A stretch of DNA of 64,000 nucleotides from UMGS1781 sp964389545. Its GTDB lineage: Bacteria > Bacillota > Clostridia > TANB77 > CAG-508. How positions within the stretch are numbered: position 1 is the stretch's first letter; every line of letters starts with the position of its first letter. The position numbers and the translations under genes were made by a program. The stretch is taken from positions 1 through 64,000 of the forward strand of contig CAYMDN010000001.1 in NCBI GenBank assembly GCA_964389545.1, given 5' to 3'. Under the pieces are notes generated by a model. It did not search any database. It was not told where the DNA came from and saw only the letters and a list, made by a program, of their open reading frames with translations. Shown one piece after another: positions 52,019-60,372 of this stretch.

Positions 52019-53845
52019 ATGTCTATATTAAATTTAAGTGTACAGGGAATTAGAAGTTTTAAGGATTTAACATCACTAAACTTTGCAATACCCGATGGAA
52101 CCACTAATGGTAGTGGCTTGAATATGCTGGTTGGGCCAAATAATAGTGGAAAATCAAGTCTTATTGAAACATTATACTTAGCAAATAATAATTTAGAAAT
52201 GATTCCAAGTTCTATAAGAAATTCTCAATCAACTAATGGTGTAAAAATCGAATTAAACTTCAATAATGGAAATACTAAAAAATTAATAAGCATGCAAAAC
52301 AATCTTGCATTTATAAATAATATATATGTAGATAGCAAAGGAGAAAAAATTCTTGATAATAGGCCTTTTGCTTATATCCTTTCTTCAAAAAGAAATATCG
52401 GTATTAATTTATCAACTCATTCATCAAGTTGGGAAAACTTTTTATATAATAACGGTGGTCATAACTATAGACAAGAAAATTTATCTAATAATATAGGTGG
52501 TAGATTCAAAAATATAATTGAATCTAATAAAGAAATCTATGATTATGAATTAAAAAAAATTTTAGGGTATTTACCAAACTGGTCTTTAGATTCAATTGAT
52601 GCAAATAATTTGTTTATTTCATTTAAAGAAGGAACTACACAGCATAACAACTCAGGATCAGGTGATGGATTTATTAACTTATTTGTAATTTTGACATCAC
52701 TGTACGATGCTCCTCCAAATTCAACTATAGTAATAGATGAACCAGAACTTGCTTTGCATCCTGATGTTCAACAAAGATTAATGGAGCGCTTAATATTCCA
52801 TTCAAAAAATAAACAGATAATTATAAGCACACATTCTCCATACTTCATAGACTTGAATCTATTAAATTATGGTGCAAAATTATTTAGGTTTTATAAAGAA
52901 AATGAAAATACAACTATATATACAATTAAACCTGAACATATTTCTAGTATAAATCATCTATTAAATACCATTGAGCAACCATATCTTCAAGATATTAAAA
53001 GTAAAGAAATTTTTTTCCTTGACAAACTAATATTAGTTGAAGGACCAGATGATATATATGGTTATCAGTCTTTATTTAAAAAATTCAATTATAAAACTTC
53101 TGGCAACTTTTATGGTTGGGGTGTTGGTGGTGCTGATAGAATTGAACATTTACTATCTATACTTCATGATTTACATTATAAAAAAATAGTTATACTTCTA
53201 GATAATGATAAAACAGAATTAGGTACAAATTTATCTACTTTATATCCAGATTATAAAGTAATCGTTATTGACGCTAAAGATATTAGAGATAAGGAAGCAC
53301 CTAATATAAAGGAAATAAAAAAGCTTATTTCTACAATGAAATGTAATATATCTAGCGAGCTAGGAAGTATTTTAGACTCATTTTTATCAAATTATATTAC
53401 AGAAAGTAAAGTAAAGGGCATTATTAAAGATAGAAAAACTATGTCTATAAACTCTGAATATGAAGATAATATTAAAAATGTCATTTTACAAGTTCAACAG
53501 TATTTCAATGATACTAGTATCAAAAGTGATGAAGAAATTTATAAATTAATTAATTCTACATCAAACGAAACAATAGCAAAGAAAATATTAGACGATTTTA
53601 TTACACAACATCCTGAAAAAACATCAAGATATATTGAAAGTAAATACTTAGATTTTAACTTTATATCTGGTGGAGGAGAATATGAATTAATTAATTCAGA
53701 AAACAACGTATATTATTTTGAGATGTATCAGGAAGCTACCACTGAAGAGAATAAAACTGTAAATGTAAAAATTAATATTTCAATAGATATAGAGAATAAA
53801 AAAGTTTCAAATATTATTTATACAGAACTAAAAAACACTTTATAA
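52019..53845 (+). CDS. OLD-family ATPase with TOPRIM nuclease domain
   Basis: A 608-residue protein. ABC-type ATPase: Walker A GPNNSGKSS (39-47), signature SGSGDG (212-217), Walker B IVIDEPELALHP (237-248), His272 switch (STHSP). TOPRIM domain: LVEGPDD (Glu341) and LLDNDK (Asp395/Asp397). This is the OLD architecture of Gabija GajA and related anti-phage nucleases; the usual GajB UvrD helicase is absent and the partner is a DUF6602 protein instead. GGAGG before the start. The C-terminal about 150 residues are beta-rich and unassigned. Confidence 0.9.
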   Translation: MSILNLSVQGIRSFKDLTSLNFAIPDGTTNGSGLNMLVGPNNSGKSSLIETLYLANNNLEMIPSSIRNSQSTNGVKIELNFNNGNTKKLISMQNNLAFINNIYVDSKGEKILDNRPFAYILSSKRNIGINLSTHSSSWENFLYNNGGHNYRQENLSNNIGGRFKNIIESNKEIYDYELKKILGYLPNWSLDSIDANNLFISFKEGTTQHNNSGSGDGFINLFVILTSLYDAPPNSTIVIDEPELALHPDVQQRLMERLIFHSKNKQIIISTHSPYFIDLNLLNYGAKLFRFYKENENTTIYTIKPEHISSINHLLNTIEQPYLQDIKSKEIFFLDKLILVEGPDDIYGYQSLFKKFNYKTSGNFYGWGVGGADRIEHLLSILHDLHYKKIVILLDNDKTELGTNLSTLYPDYKVIVIDAKDIRDKEAPNIKEIKKLISTMKCNISSELGSILDSFLSNYITESKVKGIIKDRKTMSINSEYEDNIKNVILQVQQYFNDTSIKSDEEIYKLINSTSNETIAKKILDDFITQHPEKTSRYIESKYLDFNFISGGGEYELINSENNVYYFEMYQEATTEENKTVNVKINISIDIENKKVSNIIYTELKNTL

Positions 53846-53854
53846 TTCATAATA

Positions 53855-53909
53855 TACTCCCACACATATGTATGCCTGAAAAGAGTAAAAAAGGCAATGT
53901 TTGGGAGTA
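53855..53909 (+). terminator. Stem-loop after the OLD gene
   Basis: TACTCCCA (53855-53862) pairs with TGGGAGTA (53902-53909), extended by an imperfect inner stem, 10 bp after the stop at 53845. The rest of the gap to 54054 holds nothing recognisable. Confidence 0.6.
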
Positions 53910-54053
53910 TTAAAAACAGTAGAAAAAATGATAGTTATGGGTTAGTTTGTATCGCTGGATACTATTTTTACAAAATATCTATTATGAAAATTAAAAACGT
54001 ACTTGAAAATAAAACTCTTCTCTATTTATCTTGTAAATTTTTTTAAATTCACT

Positions 54054-55175
54054 TTACTCCTTCTCGCCCTCATACCCATATTCCGACCACCTAAGCAATC
54101 TAAAAAAAGCAAAAGTTAATTTCCTATCTTTTATGTTTATAATCTCTTTAATTTGCATCATTACATCCGATATATACTGTAAATTATCCTTCACATTTAT
54201 TAAAATTTCCTCTTTAGTGTCAAAAACTTTATCTTGATGAATATAATGAAAATTATTTCTCAATTTTCTATTATTCTCACAATCTACATTCCTAAAAAGA
54301 AATAAAATTGTTTCTAACTCTTTCTTTATTGCTATATCCTGAGTACTATTAATATAACTTTGTATATTATCATAAGTTTCATCTAAAACATATGCCACCA
54401 TTTTGCTAAAAAAATATATAATATAACTATTTTTAATCTCCTCATCATTTAAGTCAATCATATCTTTAAAAATTATATCTATCGTTGATAGTTGAGAATA
54501 TGCAATCAAAAGTCTTTTAAGTAGTTTATCTTGTTTTATTTTAGATTTTCTTATCAAACTTACAAATGAATATGGTTGTTCTATAATTTTAGCTGGGGAT
54601 GTCTCTATTTTCTTCAGAATATAATCATCATCCTCTAATCCTTCTTCTACTAGTTTATCATGTATTGTCCTAAAAAAACTCATAAGTACATTTGTATATT
54701 GCTGATAGGTCACACCTTCTTCGAAATTATTTTGAGTTACATATTGTTCCCATATGTTCGTTCCTATAAATTTTTTATTCTTATCTTCCTTCATAAAATA
54801 TAGTATAAAGTCTAGCATAGGCTTTTGTTCATCTATTGAAATTCCCATATTTTCAGTCATAATGATATCTCTATCATTAAAATTTTTTCTTTTAAATTGA
54901 TGTACTGCATGTCTTAAATTTCTATTTATTTCAGAATAATCAGCCGTATCTATCTTCATATTTTCACATTTCATAATCTCATATACTATAAAGTTCATTA
55001 TTACCGTTATTAGTGTAGTAGTATGCTGATTTAACCTTCTCTGCTTGTTCTCAAGCATATACTCATTATAGAAATCTAATATTTTGGTTATTGAATATAT
55101 ATCTATAAACATTGCATTCCAACTATCAACAGTTTTATTGTCTATAAAACAATTGAATATATCTTCTATCTTCAT
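54054..55175 (-). CDS. Unknown protein with HEPN-like motifs
   Basis: A 373-residue mostly helical protein. ATG 55175 (GGAG upstream) overlaps the superoxide reductase stop as TAATG. Two Arg-x6-His stretches (RNLRHAVH about 85-92, RKLRNNFH about 303-310) resemble the R...H active motif of HEPN ribonucleases. The similarity is short and no family was recognised, so an RNase function is only a possibility. The coupling to a redox gene is odd. Confidence 0.5.
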   Translation of the reverse strand: MKIEDIFNCFIDNKTVDSWNAMFIDIYSITKILDFYNEYMLENKQRRLNQHTTTLITVIMNFIVYEIMKCENMKIDTADYSEINRNLRHAVHQFKRKNFNDRDIIMTENMGISIDEQKPMLDFILYFMKEDKNKKFIGTNIWEQYVTQNNFEEGVTYQQYTNVLMSFFRTIHDKLVEEGLEDDDYILKKIETSPAKIIEQPYSFVSLIRKSKIKQDKLLKRLLIAYSQLSTIDIIFKDMIDLNDEEIKNSYIIYFFSKMVAYVLDETYDNIQSYINSTQDIAIKKELETILFLFRNVDCENNRKLRNNFHYIHQDKVFDTKEEILINVKDNLQYISDVMMQIKEIINIKDRKLTFAFFRLLRWSEYGYEGEKE

Positions 55176-55558
55176 TATTTTCTCCACAACCCATGTAAAT
55201 TACAATACGCGTACACTGCTTCTACTTCATCACTTTCGCACAATGCAAATGTTGCTTTTGGTTCGTCTCCTGCTTTTAGTGTTTTTCTTTGATTTCCAGT
55301 CTTTGTTTGAATTGAAATCCATTCTATATAATGTTCTTCTGTCATTGGATGTGCCACTTCTCCAACTGTTACAACAACATTGTTTCCTTCTTTAACATAT
55401 ACCGGTACATGCTTTTCTACAGCACCATCTGATTCTCCTGGAATTAATTCTTGCATTTCTTCTCCACAGCATTTTATTTTGCAGTTTTCATCTCCACATT
55501 CTTTTACTAGTCCTACCATTGCTCCACATTTCTTACATTTTAAAAATTTTTGTTTCAT
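55175..55558 (-). CDS. Superoxide reductase (desulfoferrodoxin)
   Basis: A 127-residue oxygen-defence enzyme reducing superoxide to peroxide in anaerobes. N-terminal desulforedoxin iron site CKKC...CC (Cys8, 11, 30, 31); catalytic Fe(His4Cys): His50, His70, His76, Cys119, His122 (EKHVPVY, AHPMTEEHYIEW, YCNLHG). Start ATG 55558; the upstream ATG at 55594 lacks a ribosome site. Confidence 0.93.
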   Translation of the reverse strand: MKQKFLKCKKCGAMVGLVKECGDENCKIKCCGEEMQELIPGESDGAVEKHVPVYVKEGNNVVVTVGEVAHPMTEEHYIEWISIQTKTGNQRKTLKAGDEPKATFALCESDEVEAVYAYCNLHGLWRK

Positions 55559-55600
55559 ATCTATTCTTCCTTTCATTATTAAATTTATGAACATATTATA

Positions 55601-56045
55601 TCACCATCTTCTTAATATTTGAACTCTAATTTTTATATCTAAAAATTCCCCTACCCACGTTGGTGAGATTGACAAAGGTTCTACATAGCTCCACACACCA
55701 GAGTTTCGTGCAAGGTTTCTAAGAACAGCTCTTTGAGCATTTGTCCAACCTTGTGCAACATCAAAAGCAACTCCAGCATAGTGTTGCGATTGCAAACTAT
55801 GTCCACCGCTCCCACGATCTTCTAAAAGCATACCCTACTGGAATAGGAGCACCATATAAATATCTTGTAGAATTCCAACTCTGCATTGTACGTTTTGTTG
55901 TCCATAAGGTTTGGCTCTTGCTTGAACCTCTAAACTCACGTACTAATAACGTTCTATTTGTATTATATGGCATAGCTTCGCTCTCGCCTTTATAATATGT
56001 CTCCATTCTATCTGTATCATTATTAAAAATTAGTATCTTAGCCAT
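55601..56045 (-). pseudogene. Peptidase M15-like (VanY/D,D-peptidase type), frameshifted
   Basis: First frame: MAKILIFNNDTDRMETYYKG...YLYGAPIPVGYAFRR. Second frame: GSGGHSLQSQHYAGVAFDVAQGWTNAQR, NSGVWSYVEPLSISPTW. Together these match a cell-wall M15-type peptidase with His/Asp zinc residues (GGHSLQSQHYAGVAFDV). A shift at about 55830 breaks it, and the last residues after PTWV no longer match, so it appears decayed. Confidence 0.72.
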
Positions 56046-56196
56046 AAAAATCCTCCATATTATAGTGTATGAAAAAGATGTTTTTTTGATTATTTTTAGT
56101 TTTAAGTCGCTTCAACTTTACTTTTTCAATTTTCAAGTCGTGTTTGCTTGACTTTTGTCAAAAAAAATTATATATTTAAATAAGAGGTGTTTTTCT

Positions 56197-57312
56197 TTGA
56201 CTAATCAAGGTTTGTCTATAAAACTTAATTACATATTGAAGAGATTAAATATGAACAAACAGGAATTTTTGTTAGAATGCAGAAAAATTAATCCAACTAT
56301 TTCTAAGCCAACAATTCTAAATGTTATAAATGGCACTAACAAAGGATTTCCTACGTTAGAAACGATTGAAACTATTATGTCTGTTTGTAAAAGTTCTGAT
56401 GACCCATTACTAAATAAAATTTCATACAATTACTTACTAGATGATTCCGTTAGTGAAGTTATTGACGAGAGTCAAACTCAAAATTTTAATATTAATTTGG
56501 ATGGTGAATCGCTTGAGATTTTAGAAAAATCGCCTTACGCTCATTCTCAAGTATTAAATTACTACATACAAAATTACAATATTGGCTTTTGGGATTACTC
56601 TCATTTTCTCTATGAAACCAGCAAAATTCAAAGTCAAATATCAGATATTATAGCTATATGCAACACCACTTCTAACATAAAAGATATTTCTAACTTATTT
56701 ACAGATTTTAAAACTCAAGAACTTGCACAAATAAGAAAAAAATCTAGTAAAAAAGCCTATAAAACTTTTCTATTAGAAAAATTAAACTATGTAGAAATTT
56801 TTAATAATTCATTAGAAATCGAAGAACTCGAATCTAATTATTTAGAGATGTACCAATACTTTGCAACATATTTGAGTGATATCCTTTTTGACTATATTTC
56901 TGGAAATGATTTTGAAAATGCAACATTTACTAACGAAGACTTAGAAAACTTCTTAGCTTATCTAAAATCAAATTATAAATATTCTCGTGCCACATTTTTT
57001 AATAAAGTTGATGAAGGAATTAGACAAATTGACTGGTCTTTTAAATGGGTGTCTGTGTATTACAAAGACTTTCTTAAAGAAAACTTTAAAGATCAATTGG
57101 AAGCTATTCAAGGCTTAATAAATTTTAGTGATATTATAAGTGCTTATAAAAAATTTCAAATTTGTTTGGATCAACAGGCATTTGATAAACTTACTAAGGC
57201 ATTAGACAATATATCATCACTTTTATCTGTTTTAAATAAATATTGCCGATATGCTTTATCTGAATATAATACAGAAATATATAATAAAATGCTTACTATT
57301 AAAGATTTTTAA
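56197..57312 (+). CDS. HTH-type protein with long helical domain
   Basis: A 371-residue protein. TTG 56197 is preferred because AGAGGTG lies 7 nt upstream. The N-terminal about 70 residues look like an XRE-type HTH (LNYILKRLNMNKQEFLLECRK and TISKPTILNVINGTNKGFPTLETIETIM). The remaining 300 residues are helical and unknown. Probably a regulator; no partner gene recognised. Confidence 0.6.
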   Translation: MTNQGLSIKLNYILKRLNMNKQEFLLECRKINPTISKPTILNVINGTNKGFPTLETIETIMSVCKSSDDPLLNKISYNYLLDDSVSEVIDESQTQNFNINLDGESLEILEKSPYAHSQVLNYYIQNYNIGFWDYSHFLYETSKIQSQISDIIAICNTTSNIKDISNLFTDFKTQELAQIRKKSSKKAYKTFLLEKLNYVEIFNNSLEIEELESNYLEMYQYFATYLSDILFDYISGNDFENATFTNEDLENFLAYLKSNYKYSRATFFNKVDEGIRQIDWSFKWVSVYYKDFLKENFKDQLEAIQGLINFSDIISAYKKFQICLDQQAFDKLTKALDNISSLLSVLNKYCRYALSEYNTEIYNKMLTIKDF

Positions 57313-57318
57313 CAACAA

Positions 57319-57350
57319 AAAAACTTTCATAATTTCTTATGAAAGTTTTT
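57319..57350. terminator. Bidirectional terminator
   Basis: Perfect 14-bp stem (AAAAACTTTCATAA / TTATGAAAGTTTTT, 57319-57332 and 57337-57350) between convergent genes ending at 57312 and 57363. Confidence 0.88.
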
Positions 57351-57362
57351 ATTTTTATTAAA

Positions 57363-57960
57363 CTATTTCATTTGAGATATTACAAATAAATCTTCTGATG
57401 GGAATAATTCGTCTCCTAGCTCTCCATTATATGCAATCCAATAAGTATGTTCATCATCTGAATATATTTCAATCTTTTCAAATTTTGCAAACTTAATTAC
57501 TTGGTTCTCTGTATTTCCAAATCTATCTCTTGTTGTATCTGAAATTATGATTACCTCATTGTAAGTACTATCATATAGGATATCATATAAGCAAAGATCT
57601 CCTCTTATTGTGTTATATGCAGCTCTTATATACGAACTTTTTTTATCTTTATAGTTTTGCATAAATTCATCATATATCTCTTCGTTATATTTTGTTGTTC
57701 CTAAAATAAAACATTTATCATCTTGCGCTTTTAAAATGTCGTATCCTTTATCTAATTGTCTTATATCTGTTTTGCTTTTTACAAGTTCATTATTATAAAA
57801 CTGATCAATATTTGTTATTCTAATTTGTGGTTCTTGTGTATTGGTATCCTCTGGTTCTCCTGTTTTTCTTGCTAATATTATTGCAATACATAATATTCCG
57901 TACGACCACTATAATTCCAATTATTTTAAACATTGATGTTTTTTGTTTTCCTTCCTCCAT
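57363..57960 (-). pseudogene. One-TM extracytoplasmic protein, frameshifted in the membrane segment
   Basis: ATG 57960 (GGAGG-type site upstream) encodes MEEGKQKTSMFKIIGIIVVV; the frame then fails. In the next frame YGILCIAIILARKTGEP continues to a stop at 57363 with no start codon of its own before 57662. Removing one base at about 57900 rejoins the membrane helix and gives about 198 residues. Function unknown. Sequencing error or recent mutation. Confidence 0.7.
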
Positions 57961-58114
57961 AAAAAACACCTCTCCATTTTTACTTATATATTTCTTTTAT
58001 ATCACAAAATATTCATCTTGGCAAATGGTATTTTTTGAAAGTATTTATATTTGATTTAAAACAAAAAGTATGGTTTAATTATACAAGTATTAAATTGTTC
58101 GAAAGGAGCTTTTT

Positions 58115-59200
58115 ATGTGGGATGTATTTCAATATCTTTTTATTATTGTTTTCTTTGCACCCATTATTCTTATCGTTACTACAATAATTTTAGCATTGAT
58201 TTTTAAAGATCAATCTTCTAAAATTATTGAAAAGTTTTTCTTAGTTGGATACTTCATTATAATGTTGCTAGTTTTTTCATTATTTGGAATTGCTGTTCCT
58301 GGATTATTTTTAAGTACCATTTTTGAAAACGGTTTTGGAATTGCTCTAGTAATTGCATTTATACTACTAATATGGTTCATAATAAGTTTTGTAATTAAAC
58401 TTAAAAATAGGATAGTTCTTATAAAATACAATGAACCTGAAATTTATGTAAGAGATGTTGCCGTTGAATATAGTCCTGCTGTATTGTCTTATCTAATTAA
58501 TAATAAAATAGAAACAAATAAAGATTTGTCAGCAACCTTACTTGATTTATGTACTAAAAATGTTGTTTCTTTAGAACAAAGCAAAGATGATAAAATTGAG
58601 GTAACTGACTTACAAAATAATTCTGCTATAGAACAGTTACAACCAGATGAATTTTATGCTTATAACATGTTCATTTCTGGAATTAATCATTCTAAAGTAA
58701 CTGAATGGAAATTAATTGTTGAAAGAGAATACAAGAAGCACAAATTTTCTAAACCACACAAAGCAGATTTATCTTCTTATCTATATGGAATATATTTTGT
58801 ATGCTTTGTTACAGTATTCATATCGATATGTTGTGGAATATCAATTGATGCTGATTTTCTTATGAAAGCTCTTTTAATTGGTTTCTTCTCGGTGTGGGAA
58901 TCAGTTATTGCATTGAGTGTAAAATCAATGTTTACGAAAAATTTAAAACCAAGTTTTGTTGATTCTTATACTCGAAAAGGTGCTATTGAATTAAATCGTT
59001 GGAAAAAATTTAAAAAGTTCATGGAAGACTACACTTTAGTAAAAGATAAGGATTATAATGATATTGTCATTTTAGGAAAATATCTTTCATATTCTATAGC
59101 TCTTGGGATTAATAAAAATTGTGATTCAGAATTGTATAAAAAAATAGAAAAAGATTATTCTTTTAGCTTAGATAAATTTATTAATTATATTACCGAATAA
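58115..59200 (+). CDS. DUF2207-like membrane protein
   Basis: A 361-residue protein: TM helices at about 7-30, 40-70, 75-97, then a cytoplasmic part (VEYSPAVLSYLINNKIETNKDLSATLLDLCTK) and two more helices about 226-270, ending in a helical domain. The SPAVLSYL...L.A.LLDL pattern is that of DUF2207 proteins (C-terminal part). Function unknown. GAAAGGAG precedes ATG 58115. Confidence 0.7.
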   Translation: MWDVFQYLFIIVFFAPIILIVTTIILALIFKDQSSKIIEKFFLVGYFIIMLLVFSLFGIAVPGLFLSTIFENGFGIALVIAFILLIWFIISFVIKLKNRIVLIKYNEPEIYVRDVAVEYSPAVLSYLINNKIETNKDLSATLLDLCTKNVVSLEQSKDDKIEVTDLQNNSAIEQLQPDEFYAYNMFISGINHSKVTEWKLIVEREYKKHKFSKPHKADLSSYLYGIYFVCFVTVFISICCGISIDADFLMKALLIGFFSVWESVIALSVKSMFTKNLKPSFVDSYTRKGAIELNRWKKFKKFMEDYTLVKDKDYNDIVILGKYLSYSIALGINKNCDSELYKKIEKDYSFSLDKFINYITE

Positions 59201-59234
59201 AAGAGAACACATTCATTTTTGAATGTGTTCTCTT
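59201..59234. terminator. Bidirectional terminator
   Basis: Perfect 15-bp stem (AAGAGAACACATTCA / TGAATGTGTTCTCTT) with TTTT loop, between convergent genes ending at 59200 and 59239. Confidence 0.9.
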
Positions 59235-59238
59235 GTTA

Positions 59239-60243
59239 TTAGCTTACTACTTCTGGTTTATCTTTTTGTTTCTTTAATATTATCTTTGCGACTACTATTA
59301 CAACAATTATTACTACACCAAATGCTATATATGTAATTCCAAATCCAGTAAGTACTTTTATAATATCTTCAAAAATACTCATAAAGAATGTTCCTATGCT
59401 ATCATTTTCAAGTTCTAAGAATTTTAGAATATCTACACTTAATGCTGCCCTTCCTATTATTGTTATAAAAATTCCTGTTACTAATAACGCAATAGCAATG
59501 TACTTTAATCCTTTAGAAATACATTTAATATGTAATACTAATAGTATTATCATTATTACTAACACTACTCCTAAAACTACTAAAGTAACATCTCCTACTT
59601 TATTAATAAATTCTGGAACTGGATTTTTTACAACTTTAGCATCTTCGTCTGCATCACTCATTTCTTTCATACTTTCTATGAATTGATTGTTAAGTTCTGT
59701 TGAAAGTTCATTTACAAATTTATCTACTTCAACTTTGGCTTCTTCAGTTAGTTTTATATTGTGTTCCTTTGTAATACTGTCTATTGTCCCTTGTAGCATA
59801 TCTTTTACAACATTGTTTTCTTCTGAGAACTCTTCTTGCTCATAAAATACTTTTACAGCAAATTCAAATAGACTGTTTATATTTTCCTCTGTATTAAAGT
59901 ATTTTAATACGTCAGCTACCGAACCTTTGGCAGTTTGGATTGCTTCTTGCACCTCTGGTGCTTTCATTGCTGCATCAATTGCTGCTTGATTATTTGTGCT
60001 TTCTGCAAGACTAGTTCTTACTTGTTCTGTTATTTCTCTTTCTAATGTATTCAAAGATTTATCCATTGTTTCATCAACTGCTTTTGTAACGTCTTTGCTA
60101 ATATCTGATTTAGAAAGTGCATTTATAACAGATTCTTTCTTTAATACTGTATCTCTTGCAGATGCAAGGACTGTATAGACAATAATACTTGCAATCAATA
60201 CTATAGTTAGTATTATTGATAAAATAGCTCTTAAAATTTTCAT
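59239..60243 (-). CDS. Membrane protein with large extracytoplasmic helical domain
   Basis: A 334-residue protein: N-terminal TM or signal anchor (ILRAILSIILTIVLIASIIVYTVLA), a helical acidic domain (about 30-205) outside, then three TM helices (about 212-232, 240-260, 300-322) and a Lys-rich tail. Start ATG 60243 after GGAGGTG. No family recognised. Confidence 0.65.
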   Translation of the reverse strand: MKILRAILSIILTIVLIASIIVYTVLASARDTVLKKESVINALSKSDISKDVTKAVDETMDKSLNTLEREITEQVRTSLAESTNNQAAIDAAMKAPEVQEAIQTAKGSVADVLKYFNTEENINSLFEFAVKVFYEQEEFSEENNVVKDMLQGTIDSITKEHNIKLTEEAKVEVDKFVNELSTELNNQFIESMKEMSDADEDAKVVKNPVPEFINKVGDVTLVVLGVVLVIMIILLVLHIKCISKGLKYIAIALLVTGIFITIIGRAALSVDILKFLELENDSIGTFFMSIFEDIIKVLTGFGITYIAFGVVIIVVIVVAKIILKKQKDKPEVVS

Positions 60244-60372
60244 TGTACACCTCCATATTTTATTTAATAATAATATCACATACTATTAAAAATAATCAAT
60301 TCCATTTGATTGATTAATATTTATTCTTGTGATATAACTATTATAATGTAAAAGTTTAGAAAGAGGATACAA

